From positions 1-5,966 of the forward strand of contig USHO01000073.1 of the NCBI GenBank assembly GCA_900554485.1: a stretch of DNA of 5,966 nt, in the 5' to 3' direction. Positions 1-5,966 of the stretch are shown piece after piece (position 1 is the stretch's first letter; every line of letters starts with the position of its first letter). The position numbers and the translations under genes are program-made. Origin of the DNA: an uncultured Eubacteriales bacterium (GTDB taxonomy: Bacteria; Bacillota; Clostridia; Christensenellales; Borkfalkiaceae). The notes beneath the pieces are model-generated. The model did no database searches. It saw only the letters and a program-made list of their open reading frames with translations, and was not told the DNA's origin.

Positions 1-428
1 TCGGCGCAGATTATGCGTTTCATGCCGGCGGCGGGCGTTACGTTGTACACGGGTTCGCCGTCGGTTTCGCCTACCTGCCAGTAATAAATCGCATTATCGC
101 CGACAAGATGAGTTTCGTCGGCAATTTCCTTACCCGTTACGTTATAACTCGCGGCGGCAATGAATACGCCGTACTTTACGTCGGTATAAACGTCCGACGC
201 GGATAACGCGGCGTAATCTTCGGCGGACATCGAAAAAGCAAATTTTATTCCGCTGTCCGACCCGTCCGTTCCCGTGGTCGAAAGTCTTATCGACGCGCCG
301 TGTTTCATAGTAACTTCGGGCAATGCCGCATCGTCGGCTTTAGCCGATGCAAACGGCAATACCGCAAACGACAGGCAGACTGCGAAGAGTATCGACAAAA
401 CCGCTGTAAAAATCTTTTTCGTCTTCAT
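1..428 (-). CDS. Secreted protein of unknown function, N-terminal part (runs off the left edge)
   Basis: About 142 codons are visible from ATG at 426-428 to the window edge, without a stop. The first 30 or so residues form a clear Sec signal peptide: a basic MKTKK start, a hydrophobic core around residues 6-27, then Ala-Ser-Ala-Lys-Ala-Asp-Asp, which offers AxA-type cleavage near residue 29 or 31. There is no convincing lipobox, so release or later anchoring is expected. The mature part begins with Pro-Glu-Val-Thr-Met-Lys-His-Gly-Ala-Ser-Ile-Arg-Leu, then a Ser/Thr/Gly/Asp stretch and Gly-Ile-Lys-Phe (about 60-63), followed by a YGVFIAAASY segment near 87-96. I recall similar 'GASIR...GI(K/R)F...YG' openings in surface proteins of uncultured Clostridia, but cannot name a family. 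The start is supported by a GAGGAGGG site upstream. It is the last visible gene of the operon, 17 bases after the small protein. A wall anchor or further domains may lie beyond the edge. Confidence 0.82.
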   Translation of the reverse strand, partial: MKTKKIFTAVLSILFAVCLSFAVLPFASAKADDAALPEVTMKHGASIRLSTTGTDGSDSGIKFAFSMSAEDYAALSASDVYTDVKYGVFIAAASYNVTGKEIADETHLVGDNAIYYWQVGETDGEPVYNVTPAAGMKRIICA

Positions 429-439
429 CATATATTTTT

Positions 440-447
440 CCCTCCTC
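440..447 (-). promoter_or_regulatory. Shine-Dalgarno site for the secreted protein
   Basis: On the minus strand this reads GAGGAGGG, a near-perfect anti-16S match, with 11 bases between it and the ATG at 426-428. That spacing is longer than for the other genes here. It overlaps the TGA stop (446-448) of the upstream small gene, so translation of the two may be coupled. Confidence 0.7.
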
Positions 448-565
448 AGTCTTCCCAACCGATGTCGTCTTTGGTGACGTCGGACTTGCCGCCCGAAGTG
501 GCGATCGCGTCTTGCGCGTCGATAACTTTTATGGTTATCTCTGCAGGTTCGTAATGCTTTTTCAT
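446..565 (-). CDS. 39-residue acidic small protein with a Gly-Gly motif, unknown function
   Basis: The start is ATG at 563-565, with AAAGGAG 8 bases upstream. A longer reading from 649 would overlap the lipoprotein end and has no comparable binding site. The protein opens MKKHYEPAEI, then an alternating hydrophobic stretch (Ile10, Ile12, Val14, Ile15), an Asp-Ala-Gln-Asp-Ala-Ile-Ala-Thr-Ser-Gly-Gly segment (16-26), and an acidic tail of 13 residues ending Gly-Trp-Glu-Asp. It has no Cys, no signal peptide and no membrane segment. From memory, short proteins of the pattern 'MKK.Y..P...(I/V)......D.I.TSG' recur in Clostridia, but no function is known to me. The Gly-Gly resembles a double-glycine leader cleavage point, with Ile15 and Ile12 at -12 and -15, but the -4 residue is Thr and no C39 peptidase-transporter is in view. 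It sits 16 bases after the lipoprotein and 17 before the secreted protein. Confidence 0.72.
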   Translation of the reverse strand: MKKHYEPAEITIKVIDAQDAIATSGGKSDVTKDDIGWED

Positions 566-573
566 AATTTTAT

Positions 574-580
574 CTCCTTT
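574..580 (-). promoter_or_regulatory. Shine-Dalgarno site that sets the start of the small protein
   Basis: The minus strand reads AAAGGAG, 8 bases before the ATG at 563-565. It lies just after the lipoprotein stop codon (582-584). This is the main reason to treat the 39-codon frame as a real gene and to reject the in-frame upstream ATG at 647-649. Confidence 0.72.
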
Positions 581-581
581 A

Positions 582-3500
582 TCATACCGACGCAGGCTGT
601 TCGACGTCGATATTATTTTTATCTTTTGAAAGAACTTCGCTGTAAACAACGGTTAAGTTGTTTCTCGGCTGTTCGGTGTCGCGCGTATCCGATGACGGCT
701 CGTTTACGACGGTCGCAGAGATCTTACCTGCGCTTTGCGTACCCGTTCCGTCCGTAGTTACGATGTCGTAATCGGGGTTGACGGTATAAGCGAAGGATAT
801 GTCTTTACCCGAATAACTGCCCGCGCCGTACACGGTCGCATACACGTTTTCGAGCGACGGCAGATAATGCGTGACTTCTTTGCGATAGGTCGACACGAGA
901 GAGGTGACCGAATTTTTGACGGAATACAGTTCGCAGATTATTACGACCTTGCCGTCTGCGCTGCCCTCGGCTGTCTTTATTCTGTAAATATACTTTGTCT
1001 TTGCGTCGAGCATATCTATACCGAACAGCGAAAATCTTCCGCCGTCGACCGTATAACTGACGTCGACACCCATTTCATGGTTCGCGCCCAGCCATTCGCG
1101 ATAAGTGAAGTTGGGAATATTCGCATAAGCCTCTACGCTGCCCGCATCGATAAGATACGGTCCGGTTATATACAGACGCTTGTCATAAGTCGCCGAACCG
1201 TGACCCGAAGTCTGTATAAACAGACCCGTGTTGGCAGTCCCGCCGCCGACGGCGTTGACGCCGTTCGCATTCGTGAACAATCCGACGTTGGGAATGTTTC
1301 TCCCCGTAAACCTGAATTCGAGCACGTCGCCGACACTGTACGCGCCGAGACCCCTGAAATCGTACGTTCCGCTGAACGTTATAAGCCCGTTTGCATCCCT
1401 CGTTTCCTTTATCGTCGCGGGTGAAAGCGTTATTGCGTCGGGATCGACTTCGGTGTCATACGGATAGTCTATCCTCTCGCCCGACAAACTGTAGGTAAAT
1501 CTTAAATTGGAATGAATCGAACCGAAGAACGCTATCGTCTGGGAGTTGAAATCTACCGTATCGTAAGTTCTGTCGACCGATTTCGTAACGTCGACAATGA
1601 GAACGGGCGTATCGCCGCTCATATCGTACAATTTATAATTGAGCGCAAATATATTGAAGTCTTCGGAATCGAAGTCGGCAGACACGTCTGTAAGTTGAAA
1701 ACGATATTTCTTGCCGTCTTCCAACAGGTTATAACCCATTTCTGCGCTCCTGTTGAAGTTCGGAGTGCCGCTTGCCGCCGACCCGAGATACGACAACTTA
1801 TCTATTCTGCCGAAATACGGCGGATACCCGTCGTTGCCGCGGTACTGCCCGCCCGGATCCAGTCTGTTCGGACCGTTTACGGTAAGCCTCTGACCGATTG
1901 ACGTAAGTTCGCCGCTGACGTTGCCGTTACCGATATAAAAGCCCGTCCCGGATGCGGTCGCGCCGCCGACTACATATCCTTCCGGCGACTTACCGAGATA
2001 AATCCCTATGCCGGGCAGATTTTTACCCTCGAAATCGACGGTAATCGTCGACCCCATACCGAAACCGCTGTCCGCAATACCGACATACCCGAGTTGATCT
2101 GTTATGCCGCCGTCTTTATCGTCGGAAATTTTACCCTCTTTCAATACGACGGTATTAGTTCCGTCGGAATTTTTGCCGACAGAAGACTTATATGTGTAGA
2201 CGTTATCGAAACCGTCGGCTTTAACCTCTTCTTTGGGGGCTTTGACTATGTTCGCCTCGTCGGGGATATACTGAATGTCTATATTGTTGCGTATATCTCC
2301 GTAAATTACGGATTTGCCCTGCGAAAAGTCGAATTCCTGACCTTTTGTATAGTAGAATTCGCCCTCTATACCTATTTCGTGCAGTTTATCGCCTATCACG
2401 CAACCGGACACGCCGTTCGCGGTGGAATAGGATTTAACCTCGAATATCTCGACGTTGACTTTAAGTCTCCATGCGTCGCGCGCCTCTACCCACGCCACCT
2501 TGGAAAGCGAATACTGCATAAGGTAATGCTCGTCGCTGTTAAGGTCGCTAATACCGAAGTCGTTATTGCCCGGAATGGGAGTTCTGGCGGCATTGCCCGT
2601 AAGCATGTTCGGGAAGAAGAACACCCATTTGTGTCCGCTCGATTCCTTTGCCACGAAACTGAAAAAACCGCCTTTGGTCGTCTTGATATTGTATTCGTCG
2701 TCGCTGCCCTCGTCGGGAATAACGTAGAAACCGAGTTGCGGCGCATTTTTACCTTTGAACAGCAGACTTAACTTCTTGCCGTCGCCGAGTTTATCGGCTA
2801 CGACCGCGTAATTTATATCCGACAACGCACCCGACATCAATTTGAAAGTATACGGGTCGTTTTCGGCGTAAACGACGCCCTTGCCCTTTTCGATAACTTT
2901 TACGCCTTCGTCGGTCTGAGTTCCCGCAGACGGATCCCTGATAACGTTTACGAGGAAATAGTCTTCGGACGAATTACCTTCGGATTCCGCCCTTACGGTA
3001 AATTTATATTCGCCTATTTCGGTGAAAGTGAAAGTCTCGTCGCCGTCTTCGACCGTAAGGTCTTCCCATACGGCGTTAGCCGCATCGAGTCCGACGTTTA
3101 CCGCCCTGAAAGATGCGCCGACGACTTTTGTTGTCGCCGTAACGGGCTTGAGGTTCATGGACGCGTTCGACATAAGCCAGTCGAACGCCCTCGTAACTTC
3201 GCCCGAATCGGGCATACGGATAGTCTGAGCCGTATGCGATACGGTTATCGTCGGCGGATCGGCGATGACCGTTACGGTCATAGATGCGCTTTTGGACGTT
3301 CCGCCTTTTTTTGCCGTATACGTTATTTTGTGTTCGCCCGTCATTTTAGGATAGAACACCATGTTGAAACCCGAAAATTCTTCGGAAACGTTCCTGTCCG
3401 ATACGGGGTTGTAATATTCTACGCTTACCTCTGCGTCTTCGCCGTCAACCCTGACGATATAGTCGTCAAGGTCGATGTCCCGGCTTAAAAACACTTCGGT

Positions 3501-3626
3501 CGGTGCGTCTTCTTTGAAACGCGGCGTTTCGGGCGTGCCGCCCGAAGATTTACAACTTGCCGCGAAAAGACACGACGCCGTTATCGCCAGCGCGGTCAGT
3601 ACGGTAAGCCATACGTTTTTCTTCAT
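582..3626 (-). CDS. Large surface lipoprotein with two Ig-like domains and a triplicated ~240-residue domain
   Basis: A 1014-residue exported lipoprotein. Residues 1-25 are a type II signal peptide (MKKN, hydrophobic core 5-21, then Ala-Ala-Ser-Cys with Cys25 as the lipidated residue; Cys19 is a weaker option). Residues about 37-122 and 125-230 are two beta-rich Ig-like modules, each closing with a related strand (GEHKITYTA near 97-105, GEYKFTVRA near 205-213). Three related domains follow at about 240-455, 475-715 and 732-951, each with a core such as FEGKNLPGIGIY (532-543). The tail, 952-1014, is polar and probably disordered; no LPXTG, SLH or dockerin signature is visible. No catalytic motif is recognised. 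AAAGGAG lies 6 bases before the ATG, and the gene follows the second permease by 18 bases. Its place in the import operon suggests ligand or polysaccharide capture outside the membrane; that role is inference, and a purely structural surface protein is possible. Confidence 0.9.
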   Translation of the reverse strand: MKKNVWLTVLTALAITASCLFAASCKSSGGTPETPRFKEDAPTEVFLSRDIDLDDYIVRVDGEDAEVSVEYYNPVSDRNVSEEFSGFNMVFYPKMTGEHKITYTAKKGGTSKSASMTVTVIADPPTITVSHTAQTIRMPDSGEVTRAFDWLMSNASMNLKPVTATTKVVGASFRAVNVGLDAANAVWEDLTVEDGDETFTFTEIGEYKFTVRAESEGNSSEDYFLVNVIRDPSAGTQTDEGVKVIEKGKGVVYAENDPYTFKLMSGALSDINYAVVADKLGDGKKLSLLFKGKNAPQLGFYVIPDEGSDDEYNIKTTKGGFFSFVAKESSGHKWVFFFPNMLTGNAARTPIPGNNDFGISDLNSDEHYLMQYSLSKVAWVEARDAWRLKVNVEIFEVKSYSTANGVSGCVIGDKLHEIGIEGEFYYTKGQEFDFSQGKSVIYGDIRNNIDIQYIPDEANIVKAPKEEVKADGFDNVYTYKSSVGKNSDGTNTVVLKEGKISDDKDGGITDQLGYVGIADSGFGMGSTITVDFEGKNLPGIGIYLGKSPEGYVVGGATASGTGFYIGNGNVSGELTSIGQRLTVNGPNRLDPGGQYRGNDGYPPYFGRIDKLSYLGSAASGTPNFNRSAEMGYNLLEDGKKYRFQLTDVSADFDSEDFNIFALNYKLYDMSGDTPVLIVDVTKSVDRTYDTVDFNSQTIAFFGSIHSNLRFTYSLSGERIDYPYDTEVDPDAITLSPATIKETRDANGLITFSGTYDFRGLGAYSVGDVLEFRFTGRNIPNVGLFTNANGVNAVGGGTANTGLFIQTSGHGSATYDKRLYITGPYLIDAGSVEAYANIPNFTYREWLGANHEMGVDVSYTVDGGRFSLFGIDMLDAKTKYIYRIKTAEGSADGKVVIICELYSVKNSVTSLVSTYRKEVTHYLPSLENVYATVYGAGSYSGKDISFAYTVNPDYDIVTTDGTGTQSAGKISATVVNEPSSDTRDTEQPRNNLTVVYSEVLSKDKNNIDVEQPASV
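774..1433 (-). repeat. Third copy of the lipoprotein repeat domain (R3)
   Basis: Residues about 732-951 of the lipoprotein. The core LEFRFTGRNIPNVGLF is at 769-784, then VGGGTANTGLFI at 793-804, RLYITGPYLIDAG at 817-829, and a closing strand with FAYTVN near 945-950. It pairs most closely with copy R2. Boundaries are approximate, judged by eye. Confidence 0.75.
1482..2204 (-). repeat. Second copy of the lipoprotein repeat domain (R2)
   Basis: Residues about 475-715. The core ITVDFEGKNLPGIGIY is at 528-543, VGGATASGTGFYI at 553-565, RLTVNGPNRLDPG at 580-592, and the closing strand LRFTYSL at 708-714. The core lies 241 residues before the matching core of R3 and 242 after that of R1. Confidence 0.78.
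2262..2909 (-). repeat. First, divergent copy of the lipoprotein repeat domain (R1)
   Basis: Residues about 240-455. The core LSLLFKGKNAPQLGFY at 286-301 matches R2 and R3, and the end (IDIQYIPD, 449-456) matches their closing strand. The middle glycine-rich module is changed: GGFFSFVAKESSGHKW near 319-334 replaces the VGG(A/G)TA..TG(F/L) segment. This copy may therefore bind something different or have lost binding. Confidence 0.65.
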
Positions 3627-3644
3627 AAAATACTCCTTTGCGTT

Positions 3645-4556
3645 TTATCCCTTTAATCCGCCTGCGTTCATATTGGTGAGTATGATTTTCTGCGAACAAG
3701 CGTAAAGAATAAGAATGGGGATCATCGATATGCACACGACCGCGCTGTAAAGCGCCCTCGCGTTGTAAAAATAAGAAATGCTCTTTTCGGTAACAAACAA
3801 TCCGTACGCTATATTCGGGTAATCCCTGAGATATATAAGCGAAGTGGTATAATCGTTCCACACGGTTATGGATTGCTGAATGGCAAGCGCGGCTATACAC
3901 GGAAACGCCTGCGGCAATACTATTCTGAACAGCACCGTCAGGTTGTTTGCTCCGTCGAGTTTCGCCGATTCCGAATAAGTCGGACTTATGCCGCGGAAAG
4001 TGCCGTACAGAACGATAAACGCAAAGTCGAACGCACTGAACCATGCAATCCACATAAGCGCGGGATTGTTGATGAAGTTGAGTTTGGTAAACAACTTATA
4101 ACTCGCCGCGCCCGTGCCGACTATGGGGATAGTCTGCGAGAAAATCACCACCGCGTACAGAAAGTTCCTGCCGGGGAAACGGAATTTTGCGACGGCGTAG
4201 GCAAGAAAAACGCTTGCCATGATGTTTACCGTAACTTTGACGCCCGTTATCCATATCGAATTCAGCAACATATCGAAATACGTGAAGTCTTTATACTTGA
4301 AAGTCGTGAAGACTTCTTTCCAACTTCTGGTCTGCCACTCGGGAAGAGTGAACGGACTTGCGTTCGGATTGACGTAAAGTTCTTCAAATTCCGAAAGTTC
4401 TCTGAAAGAATTCAGGAAAATCGAAAGAATCGGGTAGATATAAATTACGGTCATCGCGAGGAAAAACGCGAAAAACACGCAGAGCGTTACTTTTTCGGAC
4501 GTAGACTTCTGTCTGAAACCGTCCGACCGCCATTTAACCATATTTTTTACTTTCAT
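3645..4556 (-). CDS. Carbohydrate ABC transporter permease, CUT1 class (MalG/LplC/AraQ-type)
   Basis: A full-length inner-membrane permease of 303 residues, usual for BPD_transp_1 (PF00528) permeases of the CUT1 sugar importers. It shows about six hydrophobic segments, roughly 22-48, 96-123, 131-150, 165-187, 208-228 and 268-290. The ATPase-contacting EAA loop is clear at 194-215 (Glu-Ser-Ala-Lys-Leu-Asp-Gly-Ala, ending Val-Leu-Pro). The C-terminus Asn-Met-Asn-Ala-Gly-Gly-Leu-Lys-Gly is the short family-typical end for the second permease of the pair. The start has GAGAGGAG 6 bases upstream, overlapping the stop of the preceding permease, and the two genes are 12 bases apart, so the partners are likely translated together. 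The substrate cannot be read from the sequence; a sugar or oligosaccharide is inferred from family. Confidence 0.95.
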   Translation of the reverse strand: MKVKNMVKWRSDGFRQKSTSEKVTLCVFFAFFLAMTVIYIYPILSIFLNSFRELSEFEELYVNPNASPFTLPEWQTRSWKEVFTTFKYKDFTYFDMLLNSIWITGVKVTVNIMASVFLAYAVAKFRFPGRNFLYAVVIFSQTIPIVGTGAASYKLFTKLNFINNPALMWIAWFSAFDFAFIVLYGTFRGISPTYSESAKLDGANNLTVLFRIVLPQAFPCIAALAIQQSITVWNDYTTSLIYLRDYPNIAYGLFVTEKSISYFYNARALYSAVVCISMIPILILYACSQKIILTNMNAGGLKG

Positions 4557-4568
4557 ATTACGCTCCTC

Positions 4569-5505
4569 TCAGGTCTCTACAGCCTCGACGAGACTTTCGA
4601 GTATTCTCCTGCCGACAAGAACTATCGGCAGCGTTATAAGCGTTATGAACAGTCCTATCGCGGCGGGATAACCGTACGGCATCTTCTCGGAACTGGTCAG
4701 CGATAACCTGTATACGAGGTACTGAATATAGAACCCCATAGTATCTAGTCCGTAACCGCCCTCGCCGTTGGTGTAAAGGAAGACGTTACCTTCGCCGACG
4801 AAAATCGTACACAGCGAAAACGTCAGCAGTGTCGACACCGTGGGCCATATACACGGCAGGCAGACGTTGAAAAATTCGCGCCAGAAACCTATGCCGTCAA
4901 GTTTGCCGACGTCGAAGAGTTCTTCGGGAATTCTGGAATACGCGCCCGTAACTACGGCGTTTCCGCCTGCTATGCCGTAGATGAATACCGTAAGACACAG
5001 CGTCGGGAACGCGGTTTTGATGTCGTACATAAGCCCGTCGCTCATAACCGAACCCGATATGCTCGCGCCCGCCTTTTTCATAAAGTATACGACCGCGCCG
5101 TAATTGCTGAGCAGTTGTTTCATCGTGGCGATCCATACTCGGCAACATATATATCACACGGAAAACGTAATGCCCGAATACTCTTCTGAACAATACATAC
5201 GTCGTACAGAGCGCGATCGGAAACACCACGCAATTGGATATAAACCACAGCGTGAACGAACGCAATATCATCGTCAGGATATTTGTTCCGTACTGATCCG
5301 CATGCGTAAGTCCGTACCATACCTGTCTGAAATTGTCGAAAGTCCAGCTGCCCGCCGGGTCTTTGAATGCCAGCGTGAACGAACTTATATTGACATAAAA
5401 CCAGAAGACCGCGAATTGCAGAACCGGTAATGCAATCAACAAATAGACGAAAAGAAAGTCTTTTTTCTCGAACTTGGAATACGAACTTTTTCTTTTATTC
5501 GTCAT
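4569..5505 (-). pseudogene. Carbohydrate ABC transporter permease, CUT1 class (MalF/UgpA/LplB-type), broken by a one-base frameshift
   Basis: The first permease of the importer. Reading from ATG 5503-5505 gives a normal N-terminus (hydrophobic segments about 17-43 and 77-107, then RVIYMLPSM ending at residue 124); afterwards the frame turns into arginine-rich nonsense and stops at 4897. The rest of the permease is in another frame and runs to the stop at 4569. Removing one of the two C's at 5133-5134 joins them as ...LPSM-IAT-MKQLL..., giving 311 residues, normal for the family. The EAA loop lies at about 193-217 of the joined protein (Pro-Glu-Glu-Leu, Gly-Lys-Leu-Asp-Gly, ending Cys-Leu-Pro). 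The ATG at 5121-5123 has no good ribosome binding site, so the second half is not a separate gene. GGGGAGG lies 8 bases before the true start. It may be a real mutation or a sequencing/assembly error. Confidence 0.9.
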
Positions 5506-5513
5506 CGCTTTCG

Positions 5514-5520
5514 CCTCCCC
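5514..5520 (-). promoter_or_regulatory. Shine-Dalgarno site of the first permease
   Basis: The minus strand reads GGGGAGG, 8 bases before the ATG at 5503-5505. It fixes the permease start and lies directly after a small GC-rich inverted repeat. Confidence 0.65.
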
Positions 5521-5522
5521 GC

Positions 5523-5534
5523 CGCCGCACGGCG
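5523..5534 (-). other. Small GC hairpin between the binding-protein and permease genes
   Basis: The minus strand reads CGCC-GTGC-GGCG, a 4-base GC stem with a 4-base loop, filling part of the 30-base gap just after the TAA of the binding protein and just before the permease binding site. In many import operons a hairpin here protects the upstream message, giving more binding protein than permease. This stem is short and has no following T-run, so it is not a terminator, and it may be chance. Confidence 0.3.
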
Positions 5535-5535
5535 T

Positions 5536-5966
5536 TTACTTCGTAATTTTTCTTACCCATTCCGACCAGTTTTCTCTTACATATGCGCGAACCTCTTCAA
5601 GCATATCGTTTGCGTTCTTCGTATACAACGCCTTGTCGCCCGTCTTTTGTCCGTCGCTGTAAATGGTCGCCTGTTTTCCGATGATTTTGCTTACGAAAGA
5701 CAAATCGGAATTCGGGAATATAAGATTGTTATGTCCTACTTTTAATCTTAAATCGGTTGCGTTCATCCATACGGGCGTCGCATAACCGTTTTCGACGATC
5801 GCCTGACACTGCTTGTTGTACGGCGTGTCTTTCGCCTGCGAAAAGTCGGTCATATAAGCCGTGAAACCGTTACATTCACGATTGTAAAGCGTCGCATTGT
5901 CGTCGCTGGCGAACATTCTCAAAAACAGATAGCAAATATCCTTTACCTGAGATTTTTCGGCGACGA
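5536..5966 (-). CDS. Extracellular solute-binding protein of the ABC importer, C-terminal part (runs off the right edge)
   Basis: About 143 codons of the C-terminus, open to the window edge and ending in TAA at 5536-5538. The true start lies outside, so the internal TTG at 5920-5922 is not a start. The visible part opens VAEKSQVKDICYLFLRMFAS, which fits the helix near the C-terminus of family 1 solute-binding proteins, where a 'K..A..FL.F..S' pattern is usual. Next come a Gly-Phe-Thr-Ala-Tyr segment, a Trp-Met-Asn region, and an end helix (Ala-Asn-Asp-Met-Leu-Glu-Glu-Val) finishing RENWSEWVRKITK. The assignment rests on this pattern and on the two CUT1 permeases directly downstream, 30 bases away. 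The lipoprotein signal peptide expected at its N-terminus cannot be seen. It would capture the solute outside the membrane and deliver it to the permease pair. The ligand is unknown. Confidence 0.8.
   Translation of the reverse strand, partial: VAEKSQVKDICYLFLRMFASDDNATLYNRECNGFTAYMTDFSQAKDTPYNKQCQAIVENGYATPVWMNATDLRLKVGHNNLIFPNSDLSFVSKIIGKQATIYSDGQKTGDKALYTKNANDMLEEVRAYVRENWSEWVRKITK

Noticed and set aside
566..649. Upstream extension of the small protein to an ATG at 647-649
   Set aside because: It would overlap the end of the lipoprotein by over 60 bases and lacks a binding site as good as the AAAGGAG before the internal ATG at 563-565.
735..1424. 229-codon open frame on the plus strand
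   Set aside because: It is antisense to the lipoprotein R3 domain, has no recognisable motif, and is explained by codon composition of the opposite strand.
2094..2771. 225-codon open frame on the plus strand
   Set aside because: It is antisense to the lipoprotein R1 region; some hydrophobic stretches appear but no coherent membrane or domain pattern is present.
3550..4053. 167-codon minus-strand frame overlapping the second permease and the lipoprotein start
   Set aside because: It is an out-of-frame shadow of the permease; it is Arg/His/Tyr-rich without any family signal.
3873..4706. 277-codon open frame on the plus strand
   Set aside because: It lies antisense to the two permeases, whose frames have clear family motifs. 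The translation is rich in Arg, Glu and Tyr with no domain or membrane pattern, and I saw no good ribosome binding site; it reflects codon bias of the real strand.
4569..5123. The second half of the first permease as an independent gene
   Set aside because: There is no proper ribosome binding site before the ATG at 5121-5123, the protein would lack the N-terminal membrane segments of the family, and the missing part is directly upstream in another frame.
5523..5534. Rho-independent terminator in the binding-protein/permease gap
   Set aside because: The stem has only 4 pairs and is followed by the GGGGAGG ribosome binding site instead of a T-run.

Overview
The window looks like part of one long minus-strand operon from a Gram-positive, Clostridia-type bacterium (Bacillota), probably an uncultured gut lineage. 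The signs are purine-rich AGGAG-type Shine-Dalgarno sites, a lipobox lipoprotein, a carbohydrate-type ABC importer with no ATPase beside it, and mid-range GC content judged by eye. The genus cannot be read from the sequence; a Christensenellales/Borkfalkia-like origin is only a guess.

In transcription order (right to left) there are six genes: (1) the C-terminal part of an extracellular solute-binding protein, cut by the right edge; (2) a first permease of the CUT1 (MalF/LplB-type) class, split by a single-base frameshift near 5133; (3) a second CUT1 permease (MalG/LplC/AraQ-type), intact; (4) a 1014-residue lipoprotein with two Ig-like domains and three copies of a roughly 240-residue domain; (5) a 39-codon acidic small protein ending beside a Gly-Gly; (6) the N-terminal 142 residues of a secreted protein with a Sec signal peptide, cut by the left edge. 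Gaps are 30, 12, 18, 16 and 17 bases, and four of the five ribosome binding sites sit within about 8 bases of their start codon, so co-transcription is likely. No internal promoter, terminator, RNA gene, mobile element or CRISPR array was seen.

Inferred joint role: the binding protein and two permeases import an oligosaccharide or other sugar-like solute, powered by an ATPase encoded elsewhere. The large lipoprotein, anchored outside the membrane, may hold or scaffold the polymer or ligand at the cell surface. The small protein and the secreted protein are of unknown function. The most unusual parts are the triplicated lipoprotein, the small peptide between two exported proteins, and the frameshift that breaks an otherwise conserved permease.
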